Assembly (NCBI GenBank): GCA_000231825.2
Contig: JH720305.1
Coordinates: forward strand, 1,191,557-1,255,556
Direction: 5' to 3'
DNA length: 64,000 nt
From: Tetrahymena elliotti 4EA
Lineage: Eukaryota; Ciliophora; Oligohymenophorea; Hymenostomatida; Tetrahymenidae
Under the pieces are notes generated by a model, which was not told where the DNA came from, did no database searches, and was given only the letters and a program-made list of their open reading frames with translations. How positions within the stretch are numbered: the stretch's first letter is position 1; each line of letters begins with the position of its first letter. Both the position numbers and the translations under genes were made by a program. Below, piece by piece: positions 36,521-48,808 of the stretch.

Positions 36521-36850
36521 TCAAAGTTCAAACTTCTTTTTAGGTTCCATTTCAGGAGTCATAGCTTCTTTGGTTCTTCTATAATAATACTTCTTTTTTA
36601 ATCTTCTCATAACTGAGGAGCAAGGTCTAGCACCATGGTTAGCCTTTTTGGGAGGTCTTGCATTTCTATTTGTGAAATCAAATGCACCTTACAATAATTC
36701 ATTAAGCTGTTTTTATGTTTTGTCTTCAGCAGTTTCTCCTTATGGTAAAAGACTCATATTTTTTCTAAGACCTAACAATCCTAACATTGAGGATGATTGA
36801 GAAATCCAATTAAAAAGAAAATTTGTATTTCTAAAAATCAAAGCGTTCAT
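36521..36850 (-). CDS. Small basic protein with probable mitochondrial presequence
   Basis: Intronless, 109 aa. The start at 36850 gives an N-terminus MNALIFRNTNFLFNWISQSS rich in hydroxyl, Arg and hydrophobic residues with no acidic residue, as in mitochondrial targeting peptides; a downstream ATG (36 codons or fewer) would lose it. The body is a short helix QKQLNELLQGAFDFTNRN, then PPKKANHGARPCSSVMRRLK and a very basic segment of Lys, Tyr and Arg. The NHGARPC text and small basic character suggest a ribosome- or RNA-associated mitochondrial protein, but I cannot name the family. No metal-binding cluster beyond one Cys is seen. Confidence 0.68.
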
Positions 36851-38512
36851 TTAAGACTATATTTAATTTCTACTTTTAAATTGCTTTAACAGATTATTAT
36901 CTTTTCAAAAAAATTTATTTATGGATATATTTTTATATCTTTTTACTTGTTTCCTTCAATCTAAAAATTAATAAACTTCTCAAACTAAAAATTTAAATAT
37001 TTTACTAAATTCATCATCATAAAATGATTTTTTTAATGTAATAAAAATTAGAATTTATTTATTTTTTAATTACTGTGTAATTTAAAAAAGAATAATAAAT
37101 AAATCTAAAAGACCTTTACAAACTAATTAAAAACCCTAACGAAAGTCCAGAAAGTAATTAAAAATTATAAAAAATTAGAGAGATGATCAAAATATCTTCT
37201 ATTTAATCTTCCATTTAAATTCATTTTATTTTTATGTATTTTCTCATCATAAATTATAAAGAAGAATCCTAAACAAATAATTCTATTTATTTATAAAATT
37301 ATCACATTTTTATTTCAAATAATATTCTCTAAAAAAAATGTAGACTTACATACTAGCATTTGTTAAATAAAATATTATATTATTAAGGATCAGAAAATAT
37401 CTCAATTAAATTGATAATTTATCATAATAATTTAATATTTCCTTTATTTTTAAATGTTATTTACATACTAATTTTAACCAAATTACTCATTTTTGAACTC
37501 TAAACTCGATTAAAAAATTCAAAATTAAAATAATTGGTTAAATATTTAAAGAATTTTTGTAAAAATAAGGAGTGGTATTTAAATTAAATAAACCATTTTA
37601 CTTTACTCAAAAAAAAAAAGCAAAAATTGAAAATTTCAATGAGAAATATTGAAATATTAAAAAAAATAAAATTATTTATTTAGAAATTTGTTTAACTAAT
37701 CTAAACATTTAGATTTTAAATCTTTGAAAATGAAAAACAAAGAGAAAATAGTAAAAAAAATAATTTTAAGATAAACTTATTTTTTCGAAGATTAAATAAG
37801 TTAGCAGCATTTCAAGACTTATCATTTATGGTAAGAAAGATGTTTAAAGTACAAATTAATTTTAAACTTTTAACATCCTAATTAAATTAAGTATTTAAAT
37901 GGCAGGATTAATCAGATGATATTTTTTTCTACGTGTATTGAACTTATAAATGCTTTTTGAAAGGATTGATAAGAAAAGTTATAGTAGATCTTGCTTGTTG
38001 TTAATTAAAATGTAAAGGGAATCTAAATTAATCACATGATACCACGTTTTTTATAGATATCAACACCAAGTAATTTGTGTCTATATTTTTTTAATATTTT
38101 TAACACAAAATTTTAGAGTAAAATGAAATAAATTCTTTTAAATGAAAGATATTAATTAATTTCTTATATTTTAAAAAGCAGTTTTTAAGACTTGAGAATA
38201 TGCTTGCATGTGTTTGCTTATTCATGATTTATTAATTAATTGAATAGATTTTATGCATTTCGATTAAAGATATTGAATTAATTATTATAAATTAAAGGAG
38301 GAGAGTGATATCATATAAAAAATATAAATAAAAATAAAATAAATTATTTGTCTCAAGTAATTAACATCAAAAACAAAATATTACAAAGAAGTCAAGATTT
38401 TTTTAGTAGAAAACAAGCACAAACAAAGAAACTAATAAACAAAATATAATCAACAAAAAAATAAAAATAAATAAAAGTTCCATTGAATTAAAAAATTTTA
38501 ATTAAGAATACA
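36851..38512. other. Intergenic between divergent genes
   Basis: About 1.7 kb AT-rich DNA holding the divergent promoters of the small mitochondrial-type gene and SEC31. The last part before 38513 is A-rich and probably the SEC31 5' UTR. Nothing else supported. Confidence 0.55.
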
Positions 38513-41500
38513 ATGTCTTGCCTCAAGGAAGTTTAAAATGGTGGTATTGTTTCTTGGAGTGACTCCAAGAAGAATAATTTCTTATTTGCAGTTGCTCAAA
38601 CTCAAGTAAGTTAGGAATTGCATGGTACTGAATAATTCCTTTTACAAATTATGACATTTGATGCAGCTGAAAAAGGTCTTGAACCCAATCGCTTGGGTGT
38701 TACCCTTATGCAAGTTCCAGCTTCTTCTATTACATGGTCAACATTTGGTGAAGATACAGGAAATTTCCCTTATGGCCTTATTTGCTTAGGCCATACTGAT
38801 GGTTCTTTTGTAATTTATGATGCAAATTAAATTATCACTTAAACAAAAGCAAATCCAGATGCTCTCGCTTATGATGTTGGCAAATTATGCACTATTAAAG
38901 GTAAATAAATATTCAAGCCTCATATTCTCCATTTATATTTTAAGATTAAAATGAAAAGCATTCAAGAAATTAATTAATGATTTTTTTTGTTTTGTAATAT
39001 AAATAGAATTCAATGTTCCTGTTTATGCAGTAGAATATAATAGTTATAAACCAAATTTAATTGCAATTGGTGGTGATGAAGTTCTTGTTGTTGATATTTC
39101 TAAAGAGATTGAAAATCCAGATATTATTGCCCCTTGTGATACTAATTTACATTAAGGTGGTTATATTACTTCTGTTTCTTGGAATAAAAAGGTCCCCCAC
39201 GTATTAGCATCTGCTTCAAGCAACGGTGTTGCTGTTGTTTATAATTTGAAGACAAGTTAAGTAAGCTTCTAAACACCTGATATTTATTAGCACACTTAGG
39301 GCCCAAAGAAATTGTGCTTAGCATGGAATCCTGAAATTCCTTTACAATTCTCTATAAATTACGATGATGAAAAGAAACCTGAATTGCATATCTGGGATCT
39401 TCGTGATACTAGAGGTCCTTATGTTTCCTTGGAAAATGGTCATGTGCGTGGTATTTCTACTCTTTCTTGGTGTACTACTGACCCTTCTTTAATAATTACT
39501 GGTGGTCTTGATCAAAAAGTAGTCTGTTGGAATATTAAAAGCAAAGAAATCATTTAAAGTTTCTATTTAGGTACTGAAATTGTAAGTATTTAATGGTCTA
39601 AAATACCTTCCCTTTACAGTGTTGCTCTTTCTGATGGAACTGTTTAGTTATATTCCTTGAACTCAGCTGAAATTTCTGCTAATCCTCCTAAATGGTATCA
39701 ACCTGTCGTTGGTGCTACATTTGCTCCTAATAACGTTCTCACCTTTTTCAGTGTAAATATAAATAATTTTTAGAAAAAAAGAAATTATTTAAAATAAAAT
39801 GAGGTGAATAATTAAAATATTTTTTATTGAAATTAGGAAAAGAATTAGCAATAGGTATCATCTAAAATTTATCGCAGCAAAGAAGAAAATTATCAATCTT
39901 ATCATAGATGGTTCTAAGAATTAGAAAAGGTTATTGATGATAACAACTCAACAGGATTTTGTGATTATAAATTAGGTAATATTTACAAGGAAGATACTTT
40001 AGAATTAGATTAATGGAGATTATTGAGAGGAGTTGCTTTTGGTAGCAACAAAGAAATTTTAGATGCCCTAGGATTTAAGAAATAGGAAATTATCAAGCGT
40101 GCAGAAGACTACACTGGCAAAAAGCACAAATATTCAGCTGAAGAAGACAATTCAAGCACGAAGACTTAATAAAAGCAAAAATAATCAATAGTATTTGCTG
40201 AAGTTGGTGAAAAGGAAGCAACTGATATCTTAGATAATATGACTTCTAATCCTCAACACACTCATACTCATACCAACAGCAATTAAGAGTAAAAAATTTA
40301 TTTAGAGAAGAAAATTCTTTAATAATGAAATTTTATATAAATTAGCATGAATGGAAGCCAACTTAAAAAGAGCAACACAGGAAATGTTGAAGAAGTTTAT
40401 TTGACAGAATAAGTCAGCAAAAATAAGAATTGGGATGCAGGTGTTGAAAAAATGATTAAGGAAAATATGATTGTTGGAAATTACGAAGGAGCTATTGATT
40501 GTAGTATGAAATGTGGTAGAATGGCTGAAGCATTGTTGATTGCTTATAGTTAGAATGCCGATCTTTTTAAATCGACTATTGATTAATACTTTACTTAATA
40601 GACTGATAATTTCATCAAGTATGTTTTCAAGAATTTGATTAAGAACGACATTGAAGATATTGCTGAAAATTATGATTTGAAGAGCTGGAGAGAATGCGCA
40701 GGATTAGCTATTACTTGCTCTAAGAATGCTAAGGAATTCTAGTAATTAATGGATAAGCTTGCTGAAAGATTCATTAAAGAAAAGAATGATGATGATTCTG
40801 CCATCTGCTGTTTCATTTTATCCCAAAATTTCCAACGTTTGGTCGGAATTTACTTCAAACGCATTTAAGCTCTCAGAGCCAATATTACCTAGCGTGCCTA
40901 TTACATGGTTTAATCTGTTTAAAAATTGATCATTTTGAGAAAAGTGATGACTTAAAATTAACAAAAGGGAACTGATAATTTAATTTAAGCTGATTCTAAA
41001 TTCAACACTATTTTGTTAGAATTAGCTAACATTGCTTTATGCAATTCTAGAATTTCTATTGCCTATAAAATATTAGATTAAGGAGAACCTACCCAATTGA
41101 AGATAGCTGAAATGAAGGATTTAATTTATAATGTTTATTCAGAAGAATTGGCTAATAAGTTTGCTAAACCAATTGTTCCTTATTCTTTTGTTAAATTTAA
41201 TGTTACTACTACTACTACTTAAAATAAGGTTTAAGCTGATGGAAATCAATAACGTAGAATCTTTAATTAAGCTGGTGGTTAATAGACTATTACTCCTCCT
41301 ATTACTTAACCTATTGTAAACTAAAACTTAGGAAGAAACCCTCACAACGTTCCATTTAAACCTACTACTGATTAAGGAAATAATGCTCCTCCTGTTTTAA
41401 ATAATATGAATAAAGGTACAAATCCTCCTCCTGTTATCAACCCTAACAATGTTAATTAAAAACAATAAATTCCTCCTCCTATACTTAACCCTATAGCTTC

Positions 41501-42530
41501 TGTAAATAATAACAAACCTGAAGTCAAAGAATTTGCTCCTAATCCAAACACCTTTAATTAGAAACCTATTGAAAAGCATGGACCTCCTGCTAACCCTAAC
41601 AATAAACTTTTCAATGAATAAGTTAAAGGTAGCAGTGTTGTTCCTCCTCGTCCTAATCCTAACACTGTTAAAGCTAATCCCATACACAACCAAAATCCTG
41701 CTAATATTTAACAACAAAACAATTTCGATAACAGACCTCCTATTTTAAATAATCAAAACAGCTAAACTAAGCCCCCAGTATTAAATCAATCTAATAATAA
41801 CTTAAATGAATCACTTAATAGAATCCCTCCAGTTCACAATCCTCCTGTCAACATCCCACCAAATAATAATTAAAACCGTTTCGGTCCATAAAATCCAGTA
41901 AAACCTGCTGTGAATTAGATACCTCCTCCAATTGCTAATTAAAATTTAGTTAAAAACGAATCTAACAATAATAATGCCCCTCCTCGTCCTAATTAACCTC
42001 CTGTATACAATGGACAAAATGGTATACCTCCTTACAACCCTAATCAAGCCAATAAATTTAATTAACCTCCAGTAAATGTCATGAGCTAAACTCGTCCTCC
42101 TATTAATTTGAATATGAATAATAATTAGCCACCTATCGGAGTTGTTGATTAAGCTCCTCTTGTTAATGCTCCTCCTCCTATTGGAGCAGCATAACCTAGA
42201 TAATTAAGCTAACAATCTGCTTCATACACTGCTACTCCATAAGAAATCTAACTTATAGAAGGATTCATCAATGCTAATATTGGCTTATTTGAATAAATTG
42301 ATCCCAAGAAGAAAGATGAACATGGATAACACTTAAACTAAATGCTTAGTCTTTTGAAAAATAACTAATTGAAACAGGAATAAATTACTCTCCTCTGCTA
42401 AATTAGCAATGAAATGGGAAGCAATAAACTTAAAGAAGCTCTTAATACTCATGGTAAACTTTCTCGTATTGACTTCTCAACCCATAAGCTTTGGATTAAC
42501 TCTCTTAAACGTTTGATAGTATAAAAATGA
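38513..42530 (+). CDS. SEC31: COPII outer-coat protein Sec31
   Basis: With Sec13, forms the outer cage of COPII vesicles leaving the endoplasmic reticulum. Four exons (38513-38900, 39007-39752, 39837-40288, 40346-42530) give 1256 aa with consistent phases. The N-terminal WD40 propeller is clear: YGLICLGHTDGSFVIYDA, HVLASASSNGVAVVYNLKT, ELHIWDLRDTRGPYVSLENG and SLIITGGLDQKVVCWNIKS. It is followed by the alpha-solenoid (NYEGAIDCSMKCGRMAEALL, LKSWRECAGLAITCSKNAKE), a long Pro/Asn/Gln-rich linker (about 41200-42200) with many P-P-X repeats that binds the inner coat in other species, and the conserved C-terminal helical domain ending LWINSLKRLIVQK. Codon use is biased towards C-containing codons, as for an abundant protein. 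Identification is firm. Confidence 0.95.
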
Positions 42531-43627
42531 AAAAGCTATTGAAATTCTTTCTAATAGTCTTTATTTTATCTTTTGTTTTAATCTTTCATTTTTAAATTAA
42601 TATTGTATTATTCAAATTAAATCTACAAAATCTATTTTCAATTTTATTTATGTCGACGAATGAAGAGTCTATCAATCAACCATTACTGAAGTTAAAAAAT
42701 TTATTTTGATATTTATTTATTGATTTACGATTTATGCTTAAAAATTAATAAATGATTTGACTAAAGTTAAAAAGTGTATTTTAAACTATTATATTTAATC
42801 TGATATTAAATAAATCAACCATTACTTGAAATTAATGAAATAAAATTTAAACTTTAATTGAGGGCAATAAATCCATGAATTCATCCATCAGCTATGATTT
42901 GAAATTGGAAATATGTTAAATTTTAATTTATTCTGATTAACCTTTAATCAGTTAATATTTACTTGATTTTTTTTTGATTGTAAAATTTAAATTTCTTTTG
43001 AATTAATTAATCAAGAATATTTTTTAATATATATTTTTCATTCTGAAAGTTAGTATTTTACTTAGAATAATTAAATGATGTTTTTTATTTAAAATCAAAC
43101 TAAAAATAAAAAAATAATATAAAAAACCTTTTACCTATTTTTAAAATAATATTTTGCATTAACACTAAATAAGCTAATTTATTATTTCAGAGAGTAAATT
43201 AAGAAATTCATATTTTTAGTTAGGATAATTCCTGAATACATATTGATGTGATGTGTTTTTGATTTTGAGATGCTTTTAATTGAACTAACATGGGCTAGAT
43301 CAGAAAAATTAAAGAGATTTGAGTTTTTGATAATTTAAATATCAAAATAGTCAGAAGCCAATTGAATGAATTATTTAATTTTTTTACTAATGAATTATCT
43401 TATTATGTCTATATTGAATTTATTAATTTTGAAAAGATTAAAAAGTAATAAGAAAGATTTCTCATTATTAATAAAATTTGTTTATTTATTTATTTGTTTG
43501 TTTGGTTTTATCAAAAATTAAAAGATACTTTTGATTGCTAAGAAAATAATAAAAAGTTTAAGAAAAAAAAAAAATTTCTCAAATAGATCTATTCACAAAA
43601 AAAAAAGTAAATTAGTAAATTAATAGA
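42531..43627. other. Intergenic, AT-rich
   Basis: SEC31 3' UTR and DCN1 promoter region; no exon or RNA gene seen. Confidence 0.55.
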
Positions 43628-44997
43628 ATGGTAAACTATTTTTATTATCATTAGAAGCAAGCTTTTCTTAAGATTGAGAAAAGGATTTATAAAGAATTCA
43701 ACAGCAGGTTATGATTAATCCCTATTTTTAAATATACAATAGAAATCTTTGAATCAAAATCAAAAGAATAAAGTTTAGGAATTCAGAAATGTTACAGGTG
43801 CAAGCGAATAGCAAGCTATTGAACTTTTGAGCAAGACTAACTATGATGTCAATACTGCAGTTAATAGATTCTACGAATTAGGTTATACTGGTACAGGCTA
43901 AAAGCAAGGAGGCGGTACATTTGATAAAAAGTTAGAAGCTTTATACACTTAATATGCAAGTAAACTTTTTCATTTAAACAACATGTTCAAATTACTTCCA
44001 TCATTTGCTTCATATTTGAATATTATTTTTTTATATCTCCCTTCATAAAATTATAAAAAATTTAGGCAAGGATACTCAAAAGATAGAAATTGATGGTGTT
44101 GTTAAGTTTTTCGAAGATCTTGGAGTCGATATTATGGATCCTACTACATTGGTTATTTCATTCCACTTCAATGCCAAGAAATCTGTAAAATTTATATCAA
44201 AATTTCAAAAAAATTAGCTTGAAAAATTAAATGATAGAAAGATGATCACCTTTTTAAAATACTTTTCATAAAATTAGGGTGAATATACTAAGGAAGAATT
44301 TTGTGGTGGTTTATAAAAATTAAATTGTACTACTCTTGCTGATTTAAAGAAGAAAGTTCCTCAATTAAAGGCTGAACTCTCTACTGAAGAAGGTTTTAAG
44401 AATGTTTACAAATTTGCATTTAATTTTTCTAAAGAAAATGCCAGTTAAAAATGTCTTGAATTTGAATCTGCAAAAGGTAATTTATCTTACTTTCTCATAA
44501 TATTTATTTCATTCTTATATTAAATTTAATGTTAATTCTTAACAATAGCACTTTGGAGTCTTTTGTTACCTTTCAAATTCGCTCACCACGATGAATGGCT
44601 CCGTTTCTTAGATGTAAATTAAAAGCATATTTGGCAAAAAATTAGAATATTCAAATTTATCTTTTTATATATTTAATAAAAACAGAAACTTCCCAAGGAA
44701 AAGCAAAAAGATGTCAACTCCGATTTATGGAATATGTTACTTGAATTCCATCTTTAAACTAAGGGAGATTTAAAGAAATACGACCCTTACAGTAATAATT
44801 TGCTTTATTTTAAAAAGAAATCATTTACTAGACAATTTAAAAATTTAAGAATTCATCCTAAAACCTCTCATACAAAATATTTAGCTCCTTCTAAAATATT
44901 AAACAAAATATATTATTTAAATAAAGGTGCTTGGCCTACTCTTATTGATGATTTCATGCAATTTATGGGATACTAACCTGAAGAAGAATAATATTGA
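43628..44997 (+). CDS. DCN1: Dcn1/DCUN1-like NEDD8 E3 co-ligase
   Basis: Promotes transfer of NEDD8 to cullins, acting with Ubc12 and Rbx1. Exons: 43628-43630 (the ATG alone), 43743-43959, 44066-44184, 44278-44476, 44549-44613, 44686-44791 and 44927-44997; total 259 aa, the usual length. The UBA domain is at about residues 10-50 (VQEFRNVTGASEQQAIELLS, YDVNTAVNRFYELGY). The PONY/potentiating-neddylation domain runs from KIEIDGVVKFFEDLGVDIMD to the end and has GFKNVYKFAFNFSKENASQK, the segment WSLLLPFKF, then DLWNMLLEF and SAWPTLIDDFMQFM, which carry the conserved Asp and Trp residues of the cullin-binding surface. The ATG-only first exon is inferred: no ATG precedes the UBA frame otherwise, and splicing gives M-KSLNQNQKNKVQEF, like yeast Dcn1. 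Confidence 0.92.
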
Positions 44998-45826
44998 AAA
45001 ATAGAAATAATTAAATAATTAAAGTAAAATATAAATAAAAAGCAATTTGTTTTAAAGTGCATAATAGATCAGTTTTTTTTCTTGACCAAATTAAAATTTA
45101 AAACATGAGATCTCACTAACTAATTAAAAAAATTAAATATAAAGTAATTCCCATAAATTTTACTTTATTCAATTTAAATTAAAAATAAAATTCAGATTAT
45201 TTTTAAGTTGGCAAATTCCATTTTTATCCAAAAATATAAAATCTCTAAATTTTAATAATTTAAATATTTTAATTATTTCTATTAGAAATTTTGAAATATA
45301 AATAAGGACATATTAAAAAATTATCTCTGAATTTAATAATTTAAATACTTTATACCTGATTTCATTTTTTGTTTATTTACTAGGTAAATTAATTTTTGAG
45401 ATATTAATTTAGTGGTAAATAGTTTATATTAAACTTAAGAATAATGAATTTGAATAAATTGTATACATAATTGATTGTCTCTTAATATTGTAGTTTAGAT
45501 TTTTGTATGGGAATAATTAATATTAAATTTAATAAAAAACTTAAAGAAAGAAGATCTGAAAGCTTAGAAATTAGATTTAAACATTCTAAAATATAAAATT
45601 TATGAATTGATTAAGTTAAATACTTTATTTATGGATGTTTAATTAGGTTAATTTAATATTATTAATTAATTATGTTAGCAAGTAAGTAAGCAAGTAACAT
45701 ATTTATTAGTTTAATTCATCTATTCTTTTAAAAAAATAGTAAAATCTTTTCAGCAGTTCAGATCAAAAGAATATTCATCATGTTTTTGAATCTAATAAAT
45801 TACTTACTATTTACTTATGACTAAAT
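44998..45826. other. Intergenic between convergent genes
   Basis: AT-rich spacer between DCN1 (+) and the DHHC gene (-). Nothing recognisable. Confidence 0.55.
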
Positions 45827-47888
45827 TCAAAATTGGTTTCTGTAGAAATTGTTATTTTACTAAAATCCTTAGTTATATTATTATTATTATTAATTAAATC
45901 CACTCATTTGCTATTACTATTTAGCTTGGAAGTTTTGGTTGTAGGAATTATTGTTAAAATTTCTACCTTATGCATACTATTAAGCTTATTGTTATTACTA
46001 TTGTTGCTATTAATATTATTACATTTACTATTGTTGCTACTACTATTACTACTATTATTATGCAGAATTATAATTCTGGTTTTACTTATTTCCTACAGTT
46101 TTTATATTTAATTTAATTAAAAGTGACTTTCAAATTTAATAAAATAAGTTACCTCCATTGGTATCTTGATATCCATTTTGATATTAATGGCTAGTGTTGT
46201 TAGTTTTTTCTGCAGAATTATTATTATTATTATTCATCAAACCTGTCTCTGTGTCTGTTTTTCTATTTTTATAAATTAACTTAAAATTTATTATAAAAAT
46301 AATTATTATTTTACACTCTCTATGGCCAAACAACACCATCACCAACTGGTTAAGCTTTTTATTAAATAATAGTTATTTAATTTTTAAGTAAATATATTAT
46401 TACCATCTTCCAAAAAGAAAGGGAAAGGCCAGTAAGTTACATTTGATCCGAAAACTTATACGAAGTTGTAATACTATCCCATATCATACTAAGTTATAAT
46501 TATAACAAATTGTTTAGAATTAATAATTATGTTATTGAATTATTTGTTACATTGTTAGGTTGAGGAGAAGATAATGAAGCGTTACGCTTTCTATCTAAGT
46601 TTTCTAAGGTGGTTGTATTCATAAAAATTAAATCCAAATGGAATTTGAAGAAAATTCCAATAATGACCATAGCTGTGATATCAAGACCAAATGAGGCCAC
46701 AATCAAGAAATCAGAGAACCATGAAATAGTTATTGTGTCATCACCTCCAAGTTTATCCTTTTAACAGGTAATGGAAATTAACAAATGTTATTTAAAAAAT
46801 AAATATCAAATGAATATCTTTTTAAGGAATCTAACGATAATTAATTAAATTATGCACAATAGATTGTTTATATTATCTTTATTTTAATTCAAAATTTTAC
46901 TGTAATTTAAAAAATTAAATCAAATGAAAATTTTAAATCTTTCGATTAATCAATCAATCAATCAAACAATCTATCTTTAATTAACTTTAAAAGAATGAAA
47001 AACTCTATCAAATATATTCATTTTCTGTTCATTTTTATTCTTTCTTTTTTACCTTAATGGATATCATTATATTGAAAATCTCTCCAATCATGCCAAACAT
47101 GGCTAACCAGGTAGTAACGTTAACATAGAAAAGAAGCAAAATAAAGAATTTTCTGTTTTTAAATCCAATACAGTTTCCTAACCAAGGGCAGTGATGATCC
47201 ATATTTAAAACACATCTATTACAAGCAGAGCAATGATGACATCTTTCTGGCTTGAAAATATGACAAATCAAACAATATCTTCTCTTTTTATGTTCATGAT
47301 CATCTAAAAAGTACCCCTTTTTTCATAAAAACCAATTAATAATTTTGTCTTTATGATAATCATTTTAATTTGCTAATATGCTGATTTTGCTTGATATTTT
47401 TAAAACTTTTATCTGATAAAACAATCAGCTGCTTATATATAAACAAAAATCTAAGAGATTTACCCAATTTTAAGGAACACGACCCTATTTTTAAATAAAA
47501 TAATTCATTTAATATATGTCTACTTTTTAAAGCTGTAAAATTGCTATTGCTCATTTAAGTAAATTTCAAATTTAAATATTACAGGGTCTGTGAACATAGT
47601 GACTGTGAGGGACCATGCTAGCATAAATGCGAAAATATTAAATAATATGAGGTAAAGGTATGTCCAGAAATTGCCTATTTTAAAATAAATATTATTTTTG
47701 AAGTCCTTCTTTAAAGTAATTTAATATTTTTGATGGCTTGTAATGAGAAGTAAAAAATCAAATATTTTACTTGGCCTTCTGTCAATCCACACCAATTTCA
47801 CATTGCAAAAATAAATAAAGCAGATAATACAAACTATTAAAACTACAAATAAGTTCCCCTAAAGCTTTTTAAATTTTTAAGTATTCAT
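45827..47888 (-). CDS. DHHC-type protein S-acyltransferase with Gln-rich tail
   Basis: Attaches palmitate to cysteines of proteins at endomembranes. Several exons; the first is 47888-47771. Order: membrane helix 1 (FVVLIVCIICFIYF), helix 2 (ILFNIFAFMLAWSLTVTMF), the D-P-G motif (FTDPGRVPQNW), then the cysteine-rich domain CLICHIFKPERCHHCSACNR through NMDHHCPWLGNCIGFKN with the catalytic DHHC, helix 3 (FFILLLFYVNVTTWLAMFGM), helix 4, the TTxE motif (MNTTTLENLDRK) and a PaCCT-like segment (YYNFVQVFGSNVTYWPFPFF). All hallmarks of the family are present. The tail (45827-46200) is Asn/Gln-rich with a run of 25 codons almost all Gln at 45986-46060. The last intron (donor ggag|gtaactta, acceptor ctgtag) joins the tail in frame. 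Substrates unknown. Confidence 0.92.
45986..46060 (-). repeat. Poly-Gln tract in DHHC gene, mixed TAA/TAG/CAA codons
   Basis: 25 consecutive codons of which 23 are Gln (TAA, TAG and CAA interleaved) with one Met and one Tyr. The mixed codons mean it is less prone to slippage than a pure repeat. Confidence 0.8.
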
Positions 47889-48808
47889 TTCTATGAATTT
47901 ATTTCAATCCTTAATCAAATAATAATTATTTATTAAGCTATTCCAATAGTAAATATGATCCTATGAAAATGCCCTGTTTTGAGATGAAGTTTTATGAATT
48001 ACTATGACTAAATCTCTTTTTTATTATTTATTTAATTGCCACCTTTATTCCTACTGAAAATGGTTCTGCTCCCTTACTCGATTCGTTAGCTTAAGAATTT
48101 AACACTAGTTTTCTTTAAAGCAAAAATTCTTAATTTATCTATATATTTACTATTTATATTCAATTGAATTTAACTAAAATTGGATATAAAATCCAAAAAA
48201 AATGAATGAAAACATAAATCATTATCAAAAAAGTAAATTTACTATTGATAAACCAATTAAAAAAATTAAATACTCATTTTGATATTTTAAATTTAGAATC
48301 TATCTGTCTTTATATCTTTCTATCAATTGATCTACCTATCTACTTATTGAAACAACTTTCAGAATATATTTGAAATATTTGAATGTACATGTATATCAAT
48401 CTATCTTCTTACATTAATCATAATTTATTTCTCCTTTTCAATCTCCTTTAGAATTCAATAAATTAAATTAAAATTTATAATTTTCAGCTAGTATCAGAAT
48501 TACTACAAAATCTTTATTTTTTATGATAAAATATTTGAAATTGTATTTTAAATTATTCAAAATTTTATTGAAAATATAAATATCAATATTTAAAAACAAT
48601 CTATAAAAGCTTTTGCTTACAATTATTTTAAATAATTTATTGTATCCTTTAACTTTTTTAACTTCTGATAATAAAAACAAAAAATGGTTAAAATTTTAAT
48701 CAAGTAAAAATAAAAATATCTAATTTTTCAATATAAAATAAAAATATTTTAAAAACTAACAGTATATAAAATTAATATAAGTTTGGATAATCATTTATGC
48801 TATCCTTC
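47889..48808. other. Intergenic, AT-rich
   Basis: Promoter side of the DHHC gene and 3' UTR of the kinase gene (both minus). A modestly less AT-rich patch near 48040-48120 is probably DHHC 5' UTR. Confidence 0.5.

Noticed and set aside
41397..41717. Minus-strand frame inside SEC31
   Set aside because: Shadow of the Pro/Asn-rich linker on the other strand.
45833..46111. Leu-rich plus-strand frame
   Set aside because: Complement of the poly-Gln tail of the DHHC gene.
47360..47554. Minus-strand 64-codon frame inside the DHHC gene
   Set aside because: Covers an intron; the exon chain through QNW-GYFLDDHEHKK gives the expected family sequence.
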